From assembly GCF_005844085.1 (NCBI RefSeq), contig NZ_VCDI01000001.1, positions 558,001 through 622,000 of the forward strand: DNA of 64,000 bases, written 5' to 3'. How positions within the stretch are numbered: the first letter of the stretch is position 1; the number at the start of each line of letters is the position of its first letter. The position numbers were made by a program, and so were the translations under genes. Under the pieces are notes generated by a model. The model was not told the origin of the DNA. It did no database searches and saw nothing but the letters and a program-made list of their open reading frames with translations. This document shows, one piece after another, positions 26,625 through 37,423 of this stretch. Origin of the DNA: Lichenicoccus roseus (GTDB lineage Bacteria; Pseudomonadota; Alphaproteobacteria; Acetobacterales; Acetobacteraceae).

Positions 26625-26693
26625 CCACACTCCACCCTGTCAGCTGCCTGCGAATCGAGGCAACCCATCATGGCGTCATGGAAACCATCATCC

Positions 26694-26726
26694 TGCCCCC
26701 GGGCGCAAGCAATGTGCCCCCGGGGG
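26694..26726 (-). terminator. GC-rich hairpin after the CsbD-like gene
   Basis: The sequence tgcccccggg occurs twice (26694-26703 and 26715-26724); the second copy contains the perfect palindrome cccccggggg. The copies can pair with each other into a strong stem 15 nt past the CsbD-like stop. No T-run follows, so the termination role is tentative. Confidence 0.4.
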
Positions 26727-26740
26727 AGGTATCGTAAGAG

Positions 26741-27025
26741 CTACCGCTTGCGGGAAGGGATCAGCAGATAGCCAAGCAGGAAGCCGATGCCGGTGGCGAT
26801 GCCGAGGGCCGCGAGCGGCTGGTCGGCGACGTAGCCGGCGAAGCCCTCGATCTGGTCCTGGGCATCGTCAAGCGTCTCGCCGAACTGGCGCTGCACCTTG
26901 CCCGTAACCTGGTCGAACTTGCCTTCGGCCTGCAGGCCGGTATCGCCGGTCAGACCGCCAGCGGCGTCCTTGAGCTTGCCGGTCCCCTGAGTGACCAGGC
27001 CCTCGACGCTGTTCTCGTCAGCCAT
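26741..27025 (-). CDS. CsbD-like stress protein with C-terminal membrane segment
   Basis: The 94-residue protein opens with a CsbD-like repeat (VEGLVTQGTGKLKDAAGGLTGDTGLQAEGKFDQ). It ends in a DUF883/ElaB-type tail: ADQPLAALGIATGIGFLLGYLL followed by RKR. CsbD-like proteins are abundant, often stress-induced and of unknown mechanism; the tail suggests inner-membrane anchoring. The start at 27025 has AGGA 9 nt upstream. A second protein of the same design is encoded at 55779. Confidence 0.82.
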   Translation of the reverse strand: MADENSVEGLVTQGTGKLKDAAGGLTGDTGLQAEGKFDQVTGKVQRQFGETLDDAQDQIEGFAGYVADQPLAALGIATGIGFLLGYLLIPSRKR

Positions 27026-27181
27026 GGTAATCCATCCTCTCGCCGGTGAGTGCTGTTTGACCCGGAACGGACACCCGCAGCGCAAGTTCCCGATCAGCCC
27101 GGCCTGGGGAACGGCAGTCCAGGACCGGGAAGGCGGGCCGGGATCGAAGGCAGGGACGGGAGCCGGGATGCGGAAGCAACG

Positions 27182-28621
27182 ATGAGATGGCTCCCGACCG
27201 TGCGGTCACGAGCGGTGGATGGTCCGGCGCGACTCGGTGGCCGCGCCCGCACCACGGCTCTCATCGTCGCCAGCGCGCTGCTGATGGAGCAGCTCGACTC
27301 GACGGTGCTGACGACCGCCCTGCCCGCCATGTCGCGCAGCTTCGCGGTAGATCCGCTGCACATGAGCGTGGCGCTGACCTCCTATCTGGTCGGGCTCGCG
27401 GTGTTCATACCGGCCAGCGGACGCTTCGCCGACCGGCTCGGCAGCCGGACGGTGTTCCGTGCCGCGATCGCGCTGTTCGTGCTGGGCTCGCTGCTCTGCG
27501 CGCAGGCACCGAACCTGCCGCTGCTGGCGGCTGCCAGGCTGTTGCAGGGCCTCGGCGGGGCGATGATGGTGCCGGTCGGCAGGCTGGTGCTGCTCCGGAC
27601 CGTGCCCAAGGCGCAGATCGTCTCCGCCATGTCGTGGATGCTGGTGCCTGCGTCCCTCGGCCCGATGCTGGGACCGCCGCTCGGCGGCATTCTGACCACC
27701 TACCTGTCCTGGCGCTGGATCTTCTACATCAACCTGCCGATCGGGCTGCTCGGCATGGTGCTCACCACCCGCTATATCCCGCAGCTGCGCGACCCGGAGG
27801 ATGGCGGCTTCGATCCGATCGGCATGGCGCAGTCGGGGATCTCGCTGGCATGCCTGATCTTCGGCCTCGAGTCGGCGAGCCGGGGTGCCGGCAGCATGGG
27901 CGCGACCGTCGCCATACTGGCCGTCGGACTGGCCGCCGGACTGCTTTATGCCCGGCACGCACGGCGCACGACCAACCCGATCCTGGACTTCCGGCTCATG
28001 CGGGAGCCAACCTTCCGGCTCTCTGTATTGGGTGGATCAGCGACCCGGATCGCCACCGGGGGGTCGGCGTTCCTGATCCCGTCGATGCTGCAGCTGGGAT
28101 TCGGGCTGAGCGCCGCACAGAGCGGCCTGGTGACGTTCTGCGGCCCGCTCGGCGCCGTCTGCATGCGCATCTTCACGCGGCGGCTGCTGCGGCGATACGG
28201 GTTCCGCACCCTGATGACCATGAACGGATTGTCCGCCGGCGTGCTGCTGTTCGCCTGCGCGCTGTTCCGGCCCGGTTGGCCGTTCTGGATCCTGTCGCTG
28301 GTGCTGTTCCTGAACGGCCTGGCGCAGTCGCTGCAATACATGTCCTACAACACGATCGCCTATGCCGACATCAAGGGCGAGCGGATGAGTGCCGCGACCA
28401 GCTTCTACACCACCTTCCAGCAGATGACGCTGACGCTTGGCATCTGCATTGCGGCGGGCAGCATGGCGGTCTCGCGTGCGCTTGCCGGGCGACAGGCGAT
28501 CGGGTTGGCCGATTTCAGCGTGGCACTGGGAGTGGTCGGGGCGCTGGCCCTGCTGGCGGCTCCGGTCTCGTCCCGGCTGGACCCACTGGCCGGCCGCGAG
28601 ATCAGCGGACATGGCGCCTGA
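27182..28621 (+). CDS. MFS drug:H+ antiporter of the EmrB/QacA (DHA2) type
   Basis: The 479-residue integral membrane protein has about 14 predicted helices. Motif A appears as SGRFADRLGSRTVF between helices 2 and 3, and the antiporter motif C-like GPMLGPPLGGIL lies in helix 5. The N-terminal EQLDSTVLTTALPAM matches the DHA2 motif (LDxTVVNVALP). It would export a hydrophobic compound using the proton gradient. GGAAG lies 5 nt upstream of the ATG at 27182. No adaptor or regulator adjoins it, so the substrate is open. Confidence 0.88.
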   Translation: MRWLPTVRSRAVDGPARLGGRARTTALIVASALLMEQLDSTVLTTALPAMSRSFAVDPLHMSVALTSYLVGLAVFIPASGRFADRLGSRTVFRAAIALFVLGSLLCAQAPNLPLLAAARLLQGLGGAMMVPVGRLVLLRTVPKAQIVSAMSWMLVPASLGPMLGPPLGGILTTYLSWRWIFYINLPIGLLGMVLTTRYIPQLRDPEDGGFDPIGMAQSGISLACLIFGLESASRGAGSMGATVAILAVGLAAGLLYARHARRTTNPILDFRLMREPTFRLSVLGGSATRIATGGSAFLIPSMLQLGFGLSAAQSGLVTFCGPLGAVCMRIFTRRLLRRYGFRTLMTMNGLSAGVLLFACALFRPGWPFWILSLVLFLNGLAQSLQYMSYNTIAYADIKGERMSAATSFYTTFQQMTLTLGICIAAGSMAVSRALAGRQAIGLADFSVALGVVGALALLAAPVSSRLDPLAGREISGHGA

Positions 28622-28638
28622 GGAAGGGCGCCGGAATC

Positions 28639-28667
28639 AAAAAAGCCCGTGGCTTGAGGCCACGGGC
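28639..28667 (-). terminator. rho-independent terminator of the small gene at 28699
   Basis: A perfect 9-bp stem (gcccgtggc at 28645-28653 with gccacgggc at 28659-28667) encloses a 5-nt loop. On the minus strand it is followed at once by six T (28644-28639). It lies 31 nt past the stop of the 55-residue gene and reads only on that strand. This is the clearest intrinsic terminator in the window. Confidence 0.9.
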
Positions 28668-28698
28668 GATCGTAATCCTTGGGGTGGAGTGTGCCGCC

Positions 28699-28866
28699 TT
28701 AGTTGAAGGAGCGGGCGTTCCACATGCTGCCGTAGCTGCCGGTCCGGGAAGATACGACTTCGCGAATGCTCGCCGGTCGCTCGCTCTCGCTACGCTCGGC
28801 GCGGCCGGCGAACTCGTCGTTGGACATCAGGGCTGCGGTCTCGAGAGCGAAGAGCTTGCGGAACAT
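28699..28866 (-). CDS. small 55-residue protein of unknown function
   Basis: The frame begins MFRKLFALETAALMSNDEFA and ends GSYGSMWNARSFN. The ATG at 28866 has AGGA 7 nt upstream; an in-frame ATG two codons earlier is less well placed. Coding is supported by the ribosome site and the strong terminator 31 nt after the TAA. The middle is rich in Ser, Glu and Arg, and there is no signal peptide or membrane helix. I do not recognise the family. It stands alone between the MFS and RND genes on the opposite strand. Confidence 0.7.
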   Translation of the reverse strand: MFRKLFALETAALMSNDEFAGRAERSESERPASIREVVSSRTGSYGSMWNARSFN

Positions 28867-29260
28867 TGGCATTGTCCTGAGCTGATTTCGATGGACGACA
28901 TCCCGGTCGTCCGGTGGGAACTATTTAGCACCGCCGCACCGCTGCCACAATCTTGCCGTGATGCCTTCACGCAGCCGTGTTGCGTTCGTTGTATGTTCTC
29001 GCGATACAAGCGCCAGGCGTGCTGGCAACCAAGACTTTGGTGGCAGGCAAGCCGGGAAATAAGGCAGCGAGCCGGAGCGATGCACGATCCGGGCATACGC
29101 CGATCCCCGATATGGTCACAATTCGGAACGCCCCTGCCGCGACAGAAGCCTCGCCGCCGGGGACGTTTCTGATAGTGTCCGGCGGCGGAGGGTTGGTGCC
29201 GGCGATGGCACCGCGCCGGCCAGCCGGACGAGGCCGGAGGCCCCATACGCTGGAGATCAG
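28867..29260. other. non-coding region upstream of the RND operon
   Basis: This gap of 394 bp between the small gene and the RND adaptor contains no gene that I can support. It should hold two divergent promoters. A weak candidate for the small gene is ttgtgg, 17 nt, taaata on the minus strand, ending near 28920. No regulator gene is next to the pump operon. Confidence 0.5.
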
Positions 29261-30685
29261 ATGAGCGAAGCGCCTACCCGGGCACGACCCACCCAGCCGG
29301 GTCCGCCGGGATCGCCGGGGACCGGCACCCCCGGTATCGGAACACCGGGAACCGGATTGCCGGGAGCCCCGCCCGATGACCCCACCAGCGGGATGCCCCG
29401 GCGCAGACGCACGATCCTGCCCTGGATCGTCCTGGTCCTGGTCGTCGCTGCGATCGCATTCGCCTTGCTGCGCCCGCACGCCAAGACCGGCGCCGGTCAT
29501 CCGGCGCATGGTCACGCCGCCGCCGGCGACACGCCGCAGCCGGTGACCGAGCAGGCGGCACGGACCGGCGACATGCCGGTCACACTGACCGAGCTCGGCA
29601 CCGTCACGCCGCTCGCCACCGTGACGGTGCAGTCGCAGATCTCCGGCTACCTGATGGAGGTGAACTTCCAGGAGGGCCAGGAGGTGCATCGCGGCGACCA
29701 GCTCGCGCTGATCGACCCGCGCCCGTACATCGCCACCCGCGACCAGTACGCCGGCCAGATGGCGCGCGACAACGCGCTGCTCGGCCAGGCGCGCATCGAC
29801 CTCGTCCGCTACCAGACGCTGCTGCGCCAGCACAGCATCGCCTCGCAGCAGGTCGACGACCAGAAATACCTGGTTGGCCAGTACGAGGGCACCGTGCGCT
29901 CCGACCAGGCGCAGATCGACAGCGCCAACCTCAACATCGCCTATTGCCACATCACCGCCCCGGTCGATGGCCGCGTCGGGCTGCGCCAGGTCGATGCCGG
30001 CAACTACGTGACGCCTGGCCTCACCAACGGCCTGGTCGTGCTGACCGAGCTGCATCCGATCTCGGTGATCTTCTCGGTGCCGGAGGATAACCTCGAGACC
30101 CTGATGGCCAGGCTGCGCGCCGGCGCGGTGCTGCCGGTGGAGGCCTATGACCGCACCGACACCACGCATCTCTCCAGCGGCAAGGTGGCGGTGGTCGACA
30201 ACCAGGTCGACGTGAATACCGGCACCGTGAAGCTGCGGGCGGTGTTCGACAACAAGGACGAGCGGCTGTTCCCGAGCCAGTTCGTGAATGCGCGCCTGTT
30301 GCTCGACACCATCCACGATGCCGTGCTGGTGCCGACCAATGCGGTGCAGAACGGGCCGCAGGGACAGTTCGTCTACGTGGTCAGGAAGAGTGCGGCGCAA
30401 CCCGAAGCGGCAGGTGCGACACCTGCACCCGGCGATGAGAAGTCCGATGCAGCCAAACCCGCTCGCACGCCGGCCGACACCGTCACCATACGGAACGTGA
30501 CCACCGGGGTCAGTTCGGGGACCGACATCGTGATCAGCAAGGGCCTGCAGGCAGGCGAAGTGGTCGTGACCGACGGTACCGAGCATCTCCGCGAAGGCTC
30601 GAAGGTGACGGTGCCGCCGCCGCCCGGCACAGCCGCCGCCACGCCCGGCCAGCACCGCCACCACCACCGGCAGGCTGCCGAATAG
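29261..30685 (+). CDS. RND efflux periplasmic adaptor (MdtA-like)
   Basis: The 474-residue membrane fusion protein has the barrel-sandwich segments [22 protein letters not shown] and [20 protein letters not shown], separated by an alpha-hairpin. It links the inner-membrane pump to the outer-membrane channel. A membrane anchor lies around residues 50-68 ([20 protein letters not shown]), after an RRRR motif. The first 45 residues, which would face the cytoplasm, are an unusual Gly/Pro/Thr-rich stretch. It is the first gene of a four-gene operon with two permeases and a channel, the MdtABC plan. Confidence 0.92.
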   Translation: MSEAPTRARPTQPGPPGSPGTGTPGIGTPGTGLPGAPPDDPTSGMPRRRRTILPWIVLVLVVAAIAFALLRPHAKTGAGHPAHGHAAAGDTPQPVTEQAARTGDMPVTLTELGTVTPLATVTVQSQISGYLMEVNFQEGQEVHRGDQLALIDPRPYIATRDQYAGQMARDNALLGQARIDLVRYQTLLRQHSIASQQVDDQKYLVGQYEGTVRSDQAQIDSANLNIAYCHITAPVDGRVGLRQVDAGNYVTPGLTNGLVVLTELHPISVIFSVPEDNLETLMARLRAGAVLPVEAYDRTDTTHLSSGKVAVVDNQVDVNTGTVKLRAVFDNKDERLFPSQFVNARLLLDTIHDAVLVPTNAVQNGPQGQFVYVVRKSAAQPEAAGATPAPGDEKSDAAKPARTPADTVTIRNVTTGVSSGTDIVISKGLQAGEVVVTDGTEHLREGSKVTVPPPPGTAAATPGQHRHHHRQAAE

Positions 30686-30746
30686 CGATGCCGCCTTCCC
30701 TGCCGTGCCTGCCCGCACGCCCGGTGCGTGCCCGGACCGCCGGGCG

Positions 30747-33700
30747 ATGAACCCATCCCGCCTGTTCATCGAGCGCCCGGTGGCGACCACGCTGCTGATG
30801 CTCGCCCTGCTGATGGGCGGCCTGCTCGGCTATCATTTCCTGCCGATCTCGGCGTTGCCGCAGGTCGAGTATCCGACCATCGAGGTGCAGACCTTCTACC
30901 CGGGCGCCGGGCCGGACGTGATGGCGACCTCGGTGACCGGGCCGCTCGAGACGCAGCTCGGCCAGATGCCCGGCCTCGACCAGATGTCGTCGCGCTCCTC
31001 GGGGGGCGCCTCTGTGATCACGCTGCGCTTCGGGCTGACCCAGAGCATGGATGTCGCCGAGCAGGAAGTGCAGGCGGCGCTCAACCAGGCCAACTCGCTG
31101 CTGCCGTCCGACCTGCCGGCGCCGCCGATCTACGCCAAGGTGAACCCGGCCGACAGTCCGATCCTGACGCTCGGCATCACCTCGCGCACGCTGCCGCTCA
31201 CCGAGGTCGAGGACTATGTCGACAGCAGGCTGGCGCAGAAGCTCAGCCAGGTGAACGGCGTCGGGCTGGTCACGCTCACCGGCGGCAACCGCAAGGCGAT
31301 CCGCGTCAAGGTGAATACCCGCGCCCTTACCGCGCGCGGCCTGGCCATCGACGACCTGCGCACCACGATTGCCAACGTCAACGTCAACTCGCCGACCGGC
31401 ACCTTCGACGGGCCGCTGCGCTCGTCCCAGCTCAAGATCGATGGCCAGATCGACGCACCGGAGACGCTCGCAAACCAGGTCATCGCCTACCAGGATGGCG
31501 CGCCGATCCGGCTGCGCGACGTCGCGACCGTGGTCGAGGGGCCGGAGAACAGCCAGCTCGCAGCGTGGTCGAACACCACGCCGGCGATCATCCTGAACGT
31601 GCAGCGCCAGCCTGGCGCCAACGTCATCTCGGTGGTGGACGACATCAAGGCGGTGTTGCCGTCGCTGGAAAGCACCATGCCGGCCGGCATCAGCATCACG
31701 CCGCTGACCGACCGCACCACCACCATCCGCGCCTCGATCGCCGACGTCGAGTTCGAGCTGATGCTGTCGGTGGCGCTGGTGGTGCTGGTGATCTTCGTCT
31801 TCCTGCGCAACCTGCCGGCGACCATCATCCCGAGCCTGTCGGTGCCGCTGTCGCTGGTCGGCACGCTGGCGGCGATGTATCTGCTGGGGTTCTCGCTCGA
31901 CAACCTGTCACTGATGTCGCTGACCATCGCCACCGGCTTCGTGGTCGACGACGCCATCGTCATGATCGAGAACATCGCGCGCTACATCGAGATGGGCGAG
32001 AGCCGCATGCAGGCGGCGCTGAAAGGCGCCGGCCAGATCGGCTTCACCATCGTGTCGCTGACGGTCTCTCTGATCGCGGTGCTGATCCCGCTGCTGTTCA
32101 TGGGCGACGTGGTGGGAAGGCTGTTCCACGAGTTCGCCATCACGCTCGCGGTCACCATCGTGATCTCGGCGATCGTCTCGCTCACCCTGGTGCCGATGAT
32201 GTGCGCGCGCATGCTGCGCGAGGAGCCGCACGGCTCCGGCAACGCGATGTCGCGGTGGCTGGAGGGCATGCTCGACCGGCTGATCGCGGGCTACGGGCGG
32301 GCGCTGGCGGTGGTGCTCCGCAACCAGCCGATCACCCTGGTGGTGGCGCTGCTGACGGTGGCGCTGACCCTGGCGCTGGCGGTGGTGATCCCGAAGGGGT
32401 TCTTTCCGGTGCAGGATACCGGCGTCATCCAGGGCATCTCGGTGTCCGACCAGACCACCTCGCTGGCCGCCATGTCCGAGCACCAGCAGGCGCTCGGCCG
32501 CGCCATCCTGTCCGATCCCGACGTCGTCAGCCTGTCGTCATTCATCGGCGTCGATGGCCAGAACATGACGCTGAACTCCGGACGCTTCCTGATCAACCTG
32601 AAGCCGCACGACGACCGCGACCTGAGTGCCACCGGGATGATCGCGCAGCTGCAGCGCGAGGTGGCCGGCGTCCCCGGGGTGCGGCTCTACATGCAGCCGG
32701 TGCAGGACCTGTCGCTCGACACCGCAACCTCGGCGACGCAGTACCAGTTCGCGCTGGAGAATCCCGATGCGGCGACGTTCCGCGAGTGGGTGCCGAAGAT
32801 GATGGACCGGCTGCGCGCCGAGCCGGCGCTGGCGGATGTCGCATCCGACATGCAGGCAAGCGGACTGACGGCCTACATCGACCTCGACCGCGCCACCGGC
32901 GCGCGCTTCTCGATCACCCCGCAGACCATCGACAACGCGCTCTACGACAGCTTCGGCCAGCGCCAGGTGTCCACCATCTATACGCAGTCGAACCAGTACC
33001 GGGTGATCCTGGAAGCCGATCCGCGCTTCCAGTCCAACCTCGCCAACCTCAACCAGATCTACCTGCCGGGCACCAACGCGACCGGCACCACCGCCGCCGG
33101 CAGCAGCATCATCGGCACCACCGGCACCACCATCGCGCGCTCGCCGACCGGCGGCCTGGTACCGCTGCCGGCGGTGGCGTCGGTCCGGCTCGCGACAGCG
33201 CCGCTGCTGATCAGCCATCTCGGCCAGTTCCCGGCCACCACCATCTCGTTCAACCTCGCACCCGGGGCGTCGCTCGGCGAGGCGGTCAATGCCATCGAGC
33301 GCATCGAGGGTGAAATCGGCCTGCCGGCGAGCTTCCAGACCTCGTTCCAGGGCACCGCGGCGGCATTCCAGACCAGCCTGGGCAACGAGGCGTTCCTGGT
33401 GATCGCGGCACTGGCCGCGGTCTACATCGTGCTCGGCGTGCTGTACGAGAGCTTCATCCACCCGGTCACCATCCTGTCCACCCTGCCCTCGGCCGGCATC
33501 GGTGCGCTGCTGTCGCTGATGCTGTTCGGCATGGATCTCGACGTGATGGGTATCATCGGCATCGTGCTGCTGATCGGCATCGTGAAGAAGAACGCGATCA
33601 TGATGATCGACTTCGCGCTGTCCGCCGAGCGCGAGTCCGGGTTGTCGCCACGCGATGCCATCGCGCAGGCGGCGGTGCTGCGGTTCCGGCCGATCCTGAT

Positions 33701-33968
33701 GACCACGCTCGCCGCCATGCTCGGCGCGCTGCCGCTCATGCTGGGCACCGGCACCGGCTCGGAACTGCGCCGTCCGCTCGGGGTGGCCATCGTCGGCGGC
33801 CTGGCGCTGAGCCAGCTGCTTACCCTGTTCACCACGCCGGTGATCTATCTGTACATGGACCGGCTCGGCCGACGCGGACGGCGCTGGTTCGCGCGCCATG
33901 ACGCAGTACGCCCGGATGTGCATGGGACCAGGCCCGACGCGCCTGCCCGGGGCCATCCGGCGGAATGA
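30747..33968 (+). CDS. RND efflux permease, MdtB-like
   Basis: The 1073-residue inner-membrane pump has about 12 helices and two large periplasmic loops. Typical features are the N-terminal [19 protein letters not shown], the proton-relay Asp pair in [12 protein letters not shown] of helix 4, and the C-terminal [15 protein letters not shown]. In MdtABC the two permeases form a mixed trimer that exports bile salts and other amphiphiles; the same assembly is inferred here. The start at 30747 gives the usual [11 protein letters not shown] opening. A short Thr/Gly-rich insert lies near residues 772-808. Confidence 0.95.
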   Translation: MNPSRLFIERPVATTLLMLALLMGGLLGYHFLPISALPQVEYPTIEVQTFYPGAGPDVMATSVTGPLETQLGQMPGLDQMSSRSSGGASVITLRFGLTQSMDVAEQEVQAALNQANSLLPSDLPAPPIYAKVNPADSPILTLGITSRTLPLTEVEDYVDSRLAQKLSQVNGVGLVTLTGGNRKAIRVKVNTRALTARGLAIDDLRTTIANVNVNSPTGTFDGPLRSSQLKIDGQIDAPETLANQVIAYQDGAPIRLRDVATVVEGPENSQLAAWSNTTPAIILNVQRQPGANVISVVDDIKAVLPSLESTMPAGISITPLTDRTTTIRASIADVEFELMLSVALVVLVIFVFLRNLPATIIPSLSVPLSLVGTLAAMYLLGFSLDNLSLMSLTIATGFVVDDAIVMIENIARYIEMGESRMQAALKGAGQIGFTIVSLTVSLIAVLIPLLFMGDVVGRLFHEFAITLAVTIVISAIVSLTLVPMMCARMLREEPHGSGNAMSRWLEGMLDRLIAGYGRALAVVLRNQPITLVVALLTVALTLALAVVIPKGFFPVQDTGVIQGISVSDQTTSLAAMSEHQQALGRAILSDPDVVSLSSFIGVDGQNMTLNSGRFLINLKPHDDRDLSATGMIAQLQREVAGVPGVRLYMQPVQDLSLDTATSATQYQFALENPDAATFREWVPKMMDRLRAEPALADVASDMQASGLTAYIDLDRATGARFSITPQTIDNALYDSFGQRQVSTIYTQSNQYRVILEADPRFQSNLANLNQIYLPGTNATGTTAAGSSIIGTTGTTIARSPTGGLVPLPAVASVRLATAPLLISHLGQFPATTISFNLAPGASLGEAVNAIERIEGEIGLPASFQTSFQGTAAAFQTSLGNEAFLVIAALAAVYIVLGVLYESFIHPVTILSTLPSAGIGALLSLMLFGMDLDVMGIIGIVLLIGIVKKNAIMMIDFALSAERESGLSPRDAIAQAAVLRFRPILMTTLAAMLGALPLMLGTGTGSELRRPLGVAIVGGLALSQLLTLFTTPVIYLYMDRLGRRGRRWFARHDAVRPDVHGTRPDAPARGHPAE

Positions 33969-36900
33969 ACATCTCGCGCCCGTTCGTGCTGCGCCCGGTA
34001 GCGACCACGCTGCTGACGCTCGCCCTGCTGCTGGCCGGCGTGTTCGCCTACGTCAAGCTGCCGGTGGCGCCGCTGCCGCAGGTGGATTTCCCGACCATCC
34101 TGGTGCGCGCGCAGCAGCCCGGCGGCTCGCCGGACGAGGTGGCGACCTCGGTGGCGGCGCCGCTGGAACGCCATCTCGGCCAGATCGCCGGGGTCACCGA
34201 GATGACCTCGCAGAGCGTGCAGGGCCAGGTGCAGATCGTCGTGCAGTTCGACTTCTCGCGCGACGTGAATGGCGCGGCCGGCGACGTGCAGGCGGCGATC
34301 CAGGCGGCGCGCGCCGACCTGCCGACGTCGCTGCGGACCAATCCGAGCTACTTCAAGTTCAATCCGGCGAATTCGCCGATCATGATCCTGACGCTGACCT
34401 CGGCGACGCGGACCATGCCGGAGCTGTTCGACTACGCCACCAACGTGCTGCAGCAGAGCCTGTCTTCCATCCGCGGCGTCGGGCGCACCGAGCCAGGCGG
34501 CTCCTCGCTGCCGGCGGTGCGCGTCGAGATGAACCCGCTGCCGCTGTTCAAGTACGGCATCGGCTTCGAGGACGTGCGCGCGGCTCTGGCATCAGCCAAT
34601 GCCGACAGTCCGAAGGGCTTCATCGATCAGGGCCCGCGCCGATACCAGCTCGACACCAACGACCAGGCGCGCCGTGCCGCCGACTATCGCGACCTCATCA
34701 TCGCCTATCGCAACAACTCGCCGGTGCGGCTGAAGGACGTCTCGGAGATCACCGACAGCGTGGAGGATCTGCGCAACCTGGGCATGTACAACGGCATCCC
34801 GGCGGTGATCGTGCTGATCTACCCGCAGGCGGACGCCAACGTCGTCAAGACCACCGACCAGATCAAGGCGATGCTGCCGACCCTGCGTGCCGCGATGCCG
34901 GGCGGCGTCGAGCTGCACCTCGCGATCGACCGCTCCTCCACCATACGCGCATCCCTCAGGGACACCCAGTTCACACTGGCCATCTCGGTGGTGCTGGTGA
35001 TCCTGGTGGTGCTGGTGTTCCTGCGCACCTGGCGCTCGACGCTGATCCCGGCGGTGGCGGTGCCGACCTCGATCATCTCGACCTTCGCCGCGATGTACCT
35101 GCTCGGCTTCTCGCTCGACAACCTCTCGCTGATGGCGCTCACGGTCGCCACCGGCTTCGTGGTCGACGACGCCATCGTCGTGCTGGAGAACATCGCGCGG
35201 CACATGGAGGCGGGCATGCCGCGCCGGGAAGCGGCGCTTCTGGGCGCCCGCGAGGTCGGCTTCACGGTGCTGTCGATCACCGTCTCGCTGGTGGCGGTGT
35301 TCAGCCCGATCCTGCTGCTCGGCGGCATCGCAGGACGGCTGTTCTTCGAGTTCGCGATGACGCTGACGCTGACCATCCTGGTCTCGTTCGTGCTCGCGCT
35401 CACCACCGTGCCGATGCTGTGCGCCCTGGTGCTGCAGGTGCGGCCGCATGGCGCGCTGCCGGCGCCGCGATCGGTCGGGCCAATCCGCCGCTTCACGGCC
35501 AGCCTGTCGTCGCGTCTGGAGATCGCCCTGGCCGGCCTGCAGGAGGGCTATGAGCGCAGCCTGTCCTGGGCGCTGAAGCATAGCCTGCTGGTGGTGCTGA
35601 CGCTGCCGCTGACCATCGGGCTCACCGTGCTGCTGTTCAACCGGATGCCGAAGGGGTTCTTCCCGAACGAGGATGTCGGGCTGCTGATCGGCACCATCAG
35701 AGGCGAGCAGTCGATCTCGTTCCAGAACATCAGCGGCAAGCTCAAGCAGGTCGAGCAGGTCATCCTGGCCGACCCGGATATCGATAGCGTGTCCGGCTAT
35801 ACCGGCGGCGGCGACCACGGCGCCAATACCGGCATGGTGTTCGTGCAGCTCAAGGATATCGGTCTGCGCCACGACAGCACCGACGAGACCATCGCACGGC
35901 TCGACCGCAAGCTGTCGCACATGACCGGAGCCGACTTCTTCTTGCGCTCGGCAGCCGACGTGCGCGCCGGCGGCCGGCAGAGCAACGCCAACTACCAGTA
36001 CACGCTGGAGACCGACGATTCCAACCTGCTGTACAAGTGGATGCCGAAGCTCGAGCGGGCGCTGCAGCACAGGCCGGAACTGACCGATGTCAGCTCGGAC
36101 GTGCAGCAGGGCGGCCCTGCCACCGAGGTGCAGATCGATCGGGACACCGCGGCCAAGCTGCAGGTCACGCCGCAGCTGATCAGCAACACGCTGTACGACG
36201 CCTTCGGGCAGCGCAGCGCGTCGGTGATCTACAACGCGCTCAACCAGTACCACGTCGTCATGGAGGTGGCGCCACGCTACTGGCAGTCACCCGACATCCT
36301 GTCGCAGATCTGGGTGAGCACGGCGGGCGGCACCGCCAACGGCAGCACGTCGAGCAACACCATCCGGGTGGCTTCGGGCAGCAAGACCAACGGCGCCGGC
36401 GGGGCAGCCGGCAGCAGCAGCACCACCTCGACCGGAAGCAGCGCCGGTGCCAGCAGCAGCAGCACGACAAGCACCGGCACGTCGAGCGCCGGCTCGACGA
36501 CCTCCGGTGCTGCCTCGGGAGCGACCGCCACCACCGGCACGCAGTCGACCAGCGCCCAGTCGCTCGCCAACAGCATCAGCAACAGCCTCGCCAACGGCCG
36601 CGGCACATCGAACGGTTCGGCGGTGTCGTCGTCGGCGGAGACCATGGTGCCGCTCTCGGCAGTGACCAGGATCGTGCAGTCCACCACGCCGTTGCAGATC
36701 AGCCACCAGGGCAACTTCGTCGCCGCCACCGTCTCGTTCAATCTCGCGGCGGGAAAGTCGCTGTCGGATGCCGCTACCATCATCGCCGACACCATGGTGG
36801 CGATCCGCATGCCGGCCTCCATCCATGGCAGCTTCGCCGGCACCGCGGCGCAGTTCCAGAAGACCGTGAGCAACGAGCCGCTGCTCATCCTGGCGGCGCT

Positions 36901-37423
36901 GGCGGCGGTGTACGTCACGCTGGGCGTGCTGTACGAGAGCTACATCCACCCGATCACCATCCTCTCGACGCTGCCGTCGGCGGGCGTGGGAGCGATCCTC
37001 GCCTTGCAGCTGTTCGGCGAGGAGTTCTCGCTGATCGCGATGATCGGCGTGATCCTGCTGATCGGCATCGTCAAGAAGAACGCCATCCTGCTGGTGGATT
37101 TCGCGCTCAGCGCCGAACGCAACGAAGGCCTGTCGCCATTCGACGCCATCCACAAGGCGTGCCTGCTGCGCTTCCGCCCGATCATGATGACCACCTTCGC
37201 CGCCGCCCTCGGCGCGCTGCCGCTGGTATTCGGCCATGGCTACGGCAACGAACTGCGCCGGCCGCTCGGCCTGTCGGTGGTCGGCGGCCTCGTGGTCAGC
37301 CAGGCCCTCACCCTCTACACAACGCCGGTCGTGTACCTCTATCTCGACCGGATGCGACACTGGTGGGCGCGGCGCTGGCAGCGCCGCCGCCGCCGGCCAC
37401 TGCAGGACGCGCCCGCCGAATGA
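33965..37423 (+). CDS. RND efflux permease, MdtC-like, with Ser/Thr/Gly-rich insert
   Basis: The 1152-residue partner of the preceding permease overlaps it by 4 nt. It has the same helix-4 motif ([12 protein letters not shown]) and C-terminal [15 protein letters not shown]. It exceeds the usual ~1030-1050 residues because residues ~783-895 (36311-36650) form a low-complexity stretch of Ser, Thr, Gly and Ala. This stretch lies in the second periplasmic loop, between the docking-domain hairpin and the returning porter subdomain. The frame is intact on both sides, so it is a true insert rather than a frameshift. Confidence 0.95.
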   Translation: MNISRPFVLRPVATTLLTLALLLAGVFAYVKLPVAPLPQVDFPTILVRAQQPGGSPDEVATSVAAPLERHLGQIAGVTEMTSQSVQGQVQIVVQFDFSRDVNGAAGDVQAAIQAARADLPTSLRTNPSYFKFNPANSPIMILTLTSATRTMPELFDYATNVLQQSLSSIRGVGRTEPGGSSLPAVRVEMNPLPLFKYGIGFEDVRAALASANADSPKGFIDQGPRRYQLDTNDQARRAADYRDLIIAYRNNSPVRLKDVSEITDSVEDLRNLGMYNGIPAVIVLIYPQADANVVKTTDQIKAMLPTLRAAMPGGVELHLAIDRSSTIRASLRDTQFTLAISVVLVILVVLVFLRTWRSTLIPAVAVPTSIISTFAAMYLLGFSLDNLSLMALTVATGFVVDDAIVVLENIARHMEAGMPRREAALLGAREVGFTVLSITVSLVAVFSPILLLGGIAGRLFFEFAMTLTLTILVSFVLALTTVPMLCALVLQVRPHGALPAPRSVGPIRRFTASLSSRLEIALAGLQEGYERSLSWALKHSLLVVLTLPLTIGLTVLLFNRMPKGFFPNEDVGLLIGTIRGEQSISFQNISGKLKQVEQVILADPDIDSVSGYTGGGDHGANTGMVFVQLKDIGLRHDSTDETIARLDRKLSHMTGADFFLRSAADVRAGGRQSNANYQYTLETDDSNLLYKWMPKLERALQHRPELTDVSSDVQQGGPATEVQIDRDTAAKLQVTPQLISNTLYDAFGQRSASVIYNALNQYHVVMEVAPRYWQSPDILSQIWVSTAGGTANGSTSSNTIRVASGSKTNGAGGAAGSSSTTSTGSSAGASSSSTTSTGTSSAGSTTSGAASGATATTGTQSTSAQSLANSISNSLANGRGTSNGSAVSSSAETMVPLSAVTRIVQSTTPLQISHQGNFVAATVSFNLAAGKSLSDAATIIADTMVAIRMPASIHGSFAGTAAQFQKTVSNEPLLILAALAAVYVTLGVLYESYIHPITILSTLPSAGVGAILALQLFGEEFSLIAMIGVILLIGIVKKNAILLVDFALSAERNEGLSPFDAIHKACLLRFRPIMMTTFAAALGALPLVFGHGYGNELRRPLGLSVVGGLVVSQALTLYTTPVVYLYLDRMRHWWARRWQRRRRRPLQDAPAE

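Noticed and set aside
36311..36650. Frameshift or assembly error in the MdtC-like gene
   Set aside because: The frame is continuous, and the conserved helices before and after the Ser/Thr-rich tract are in the same frame. Only the tract itself is unusual.
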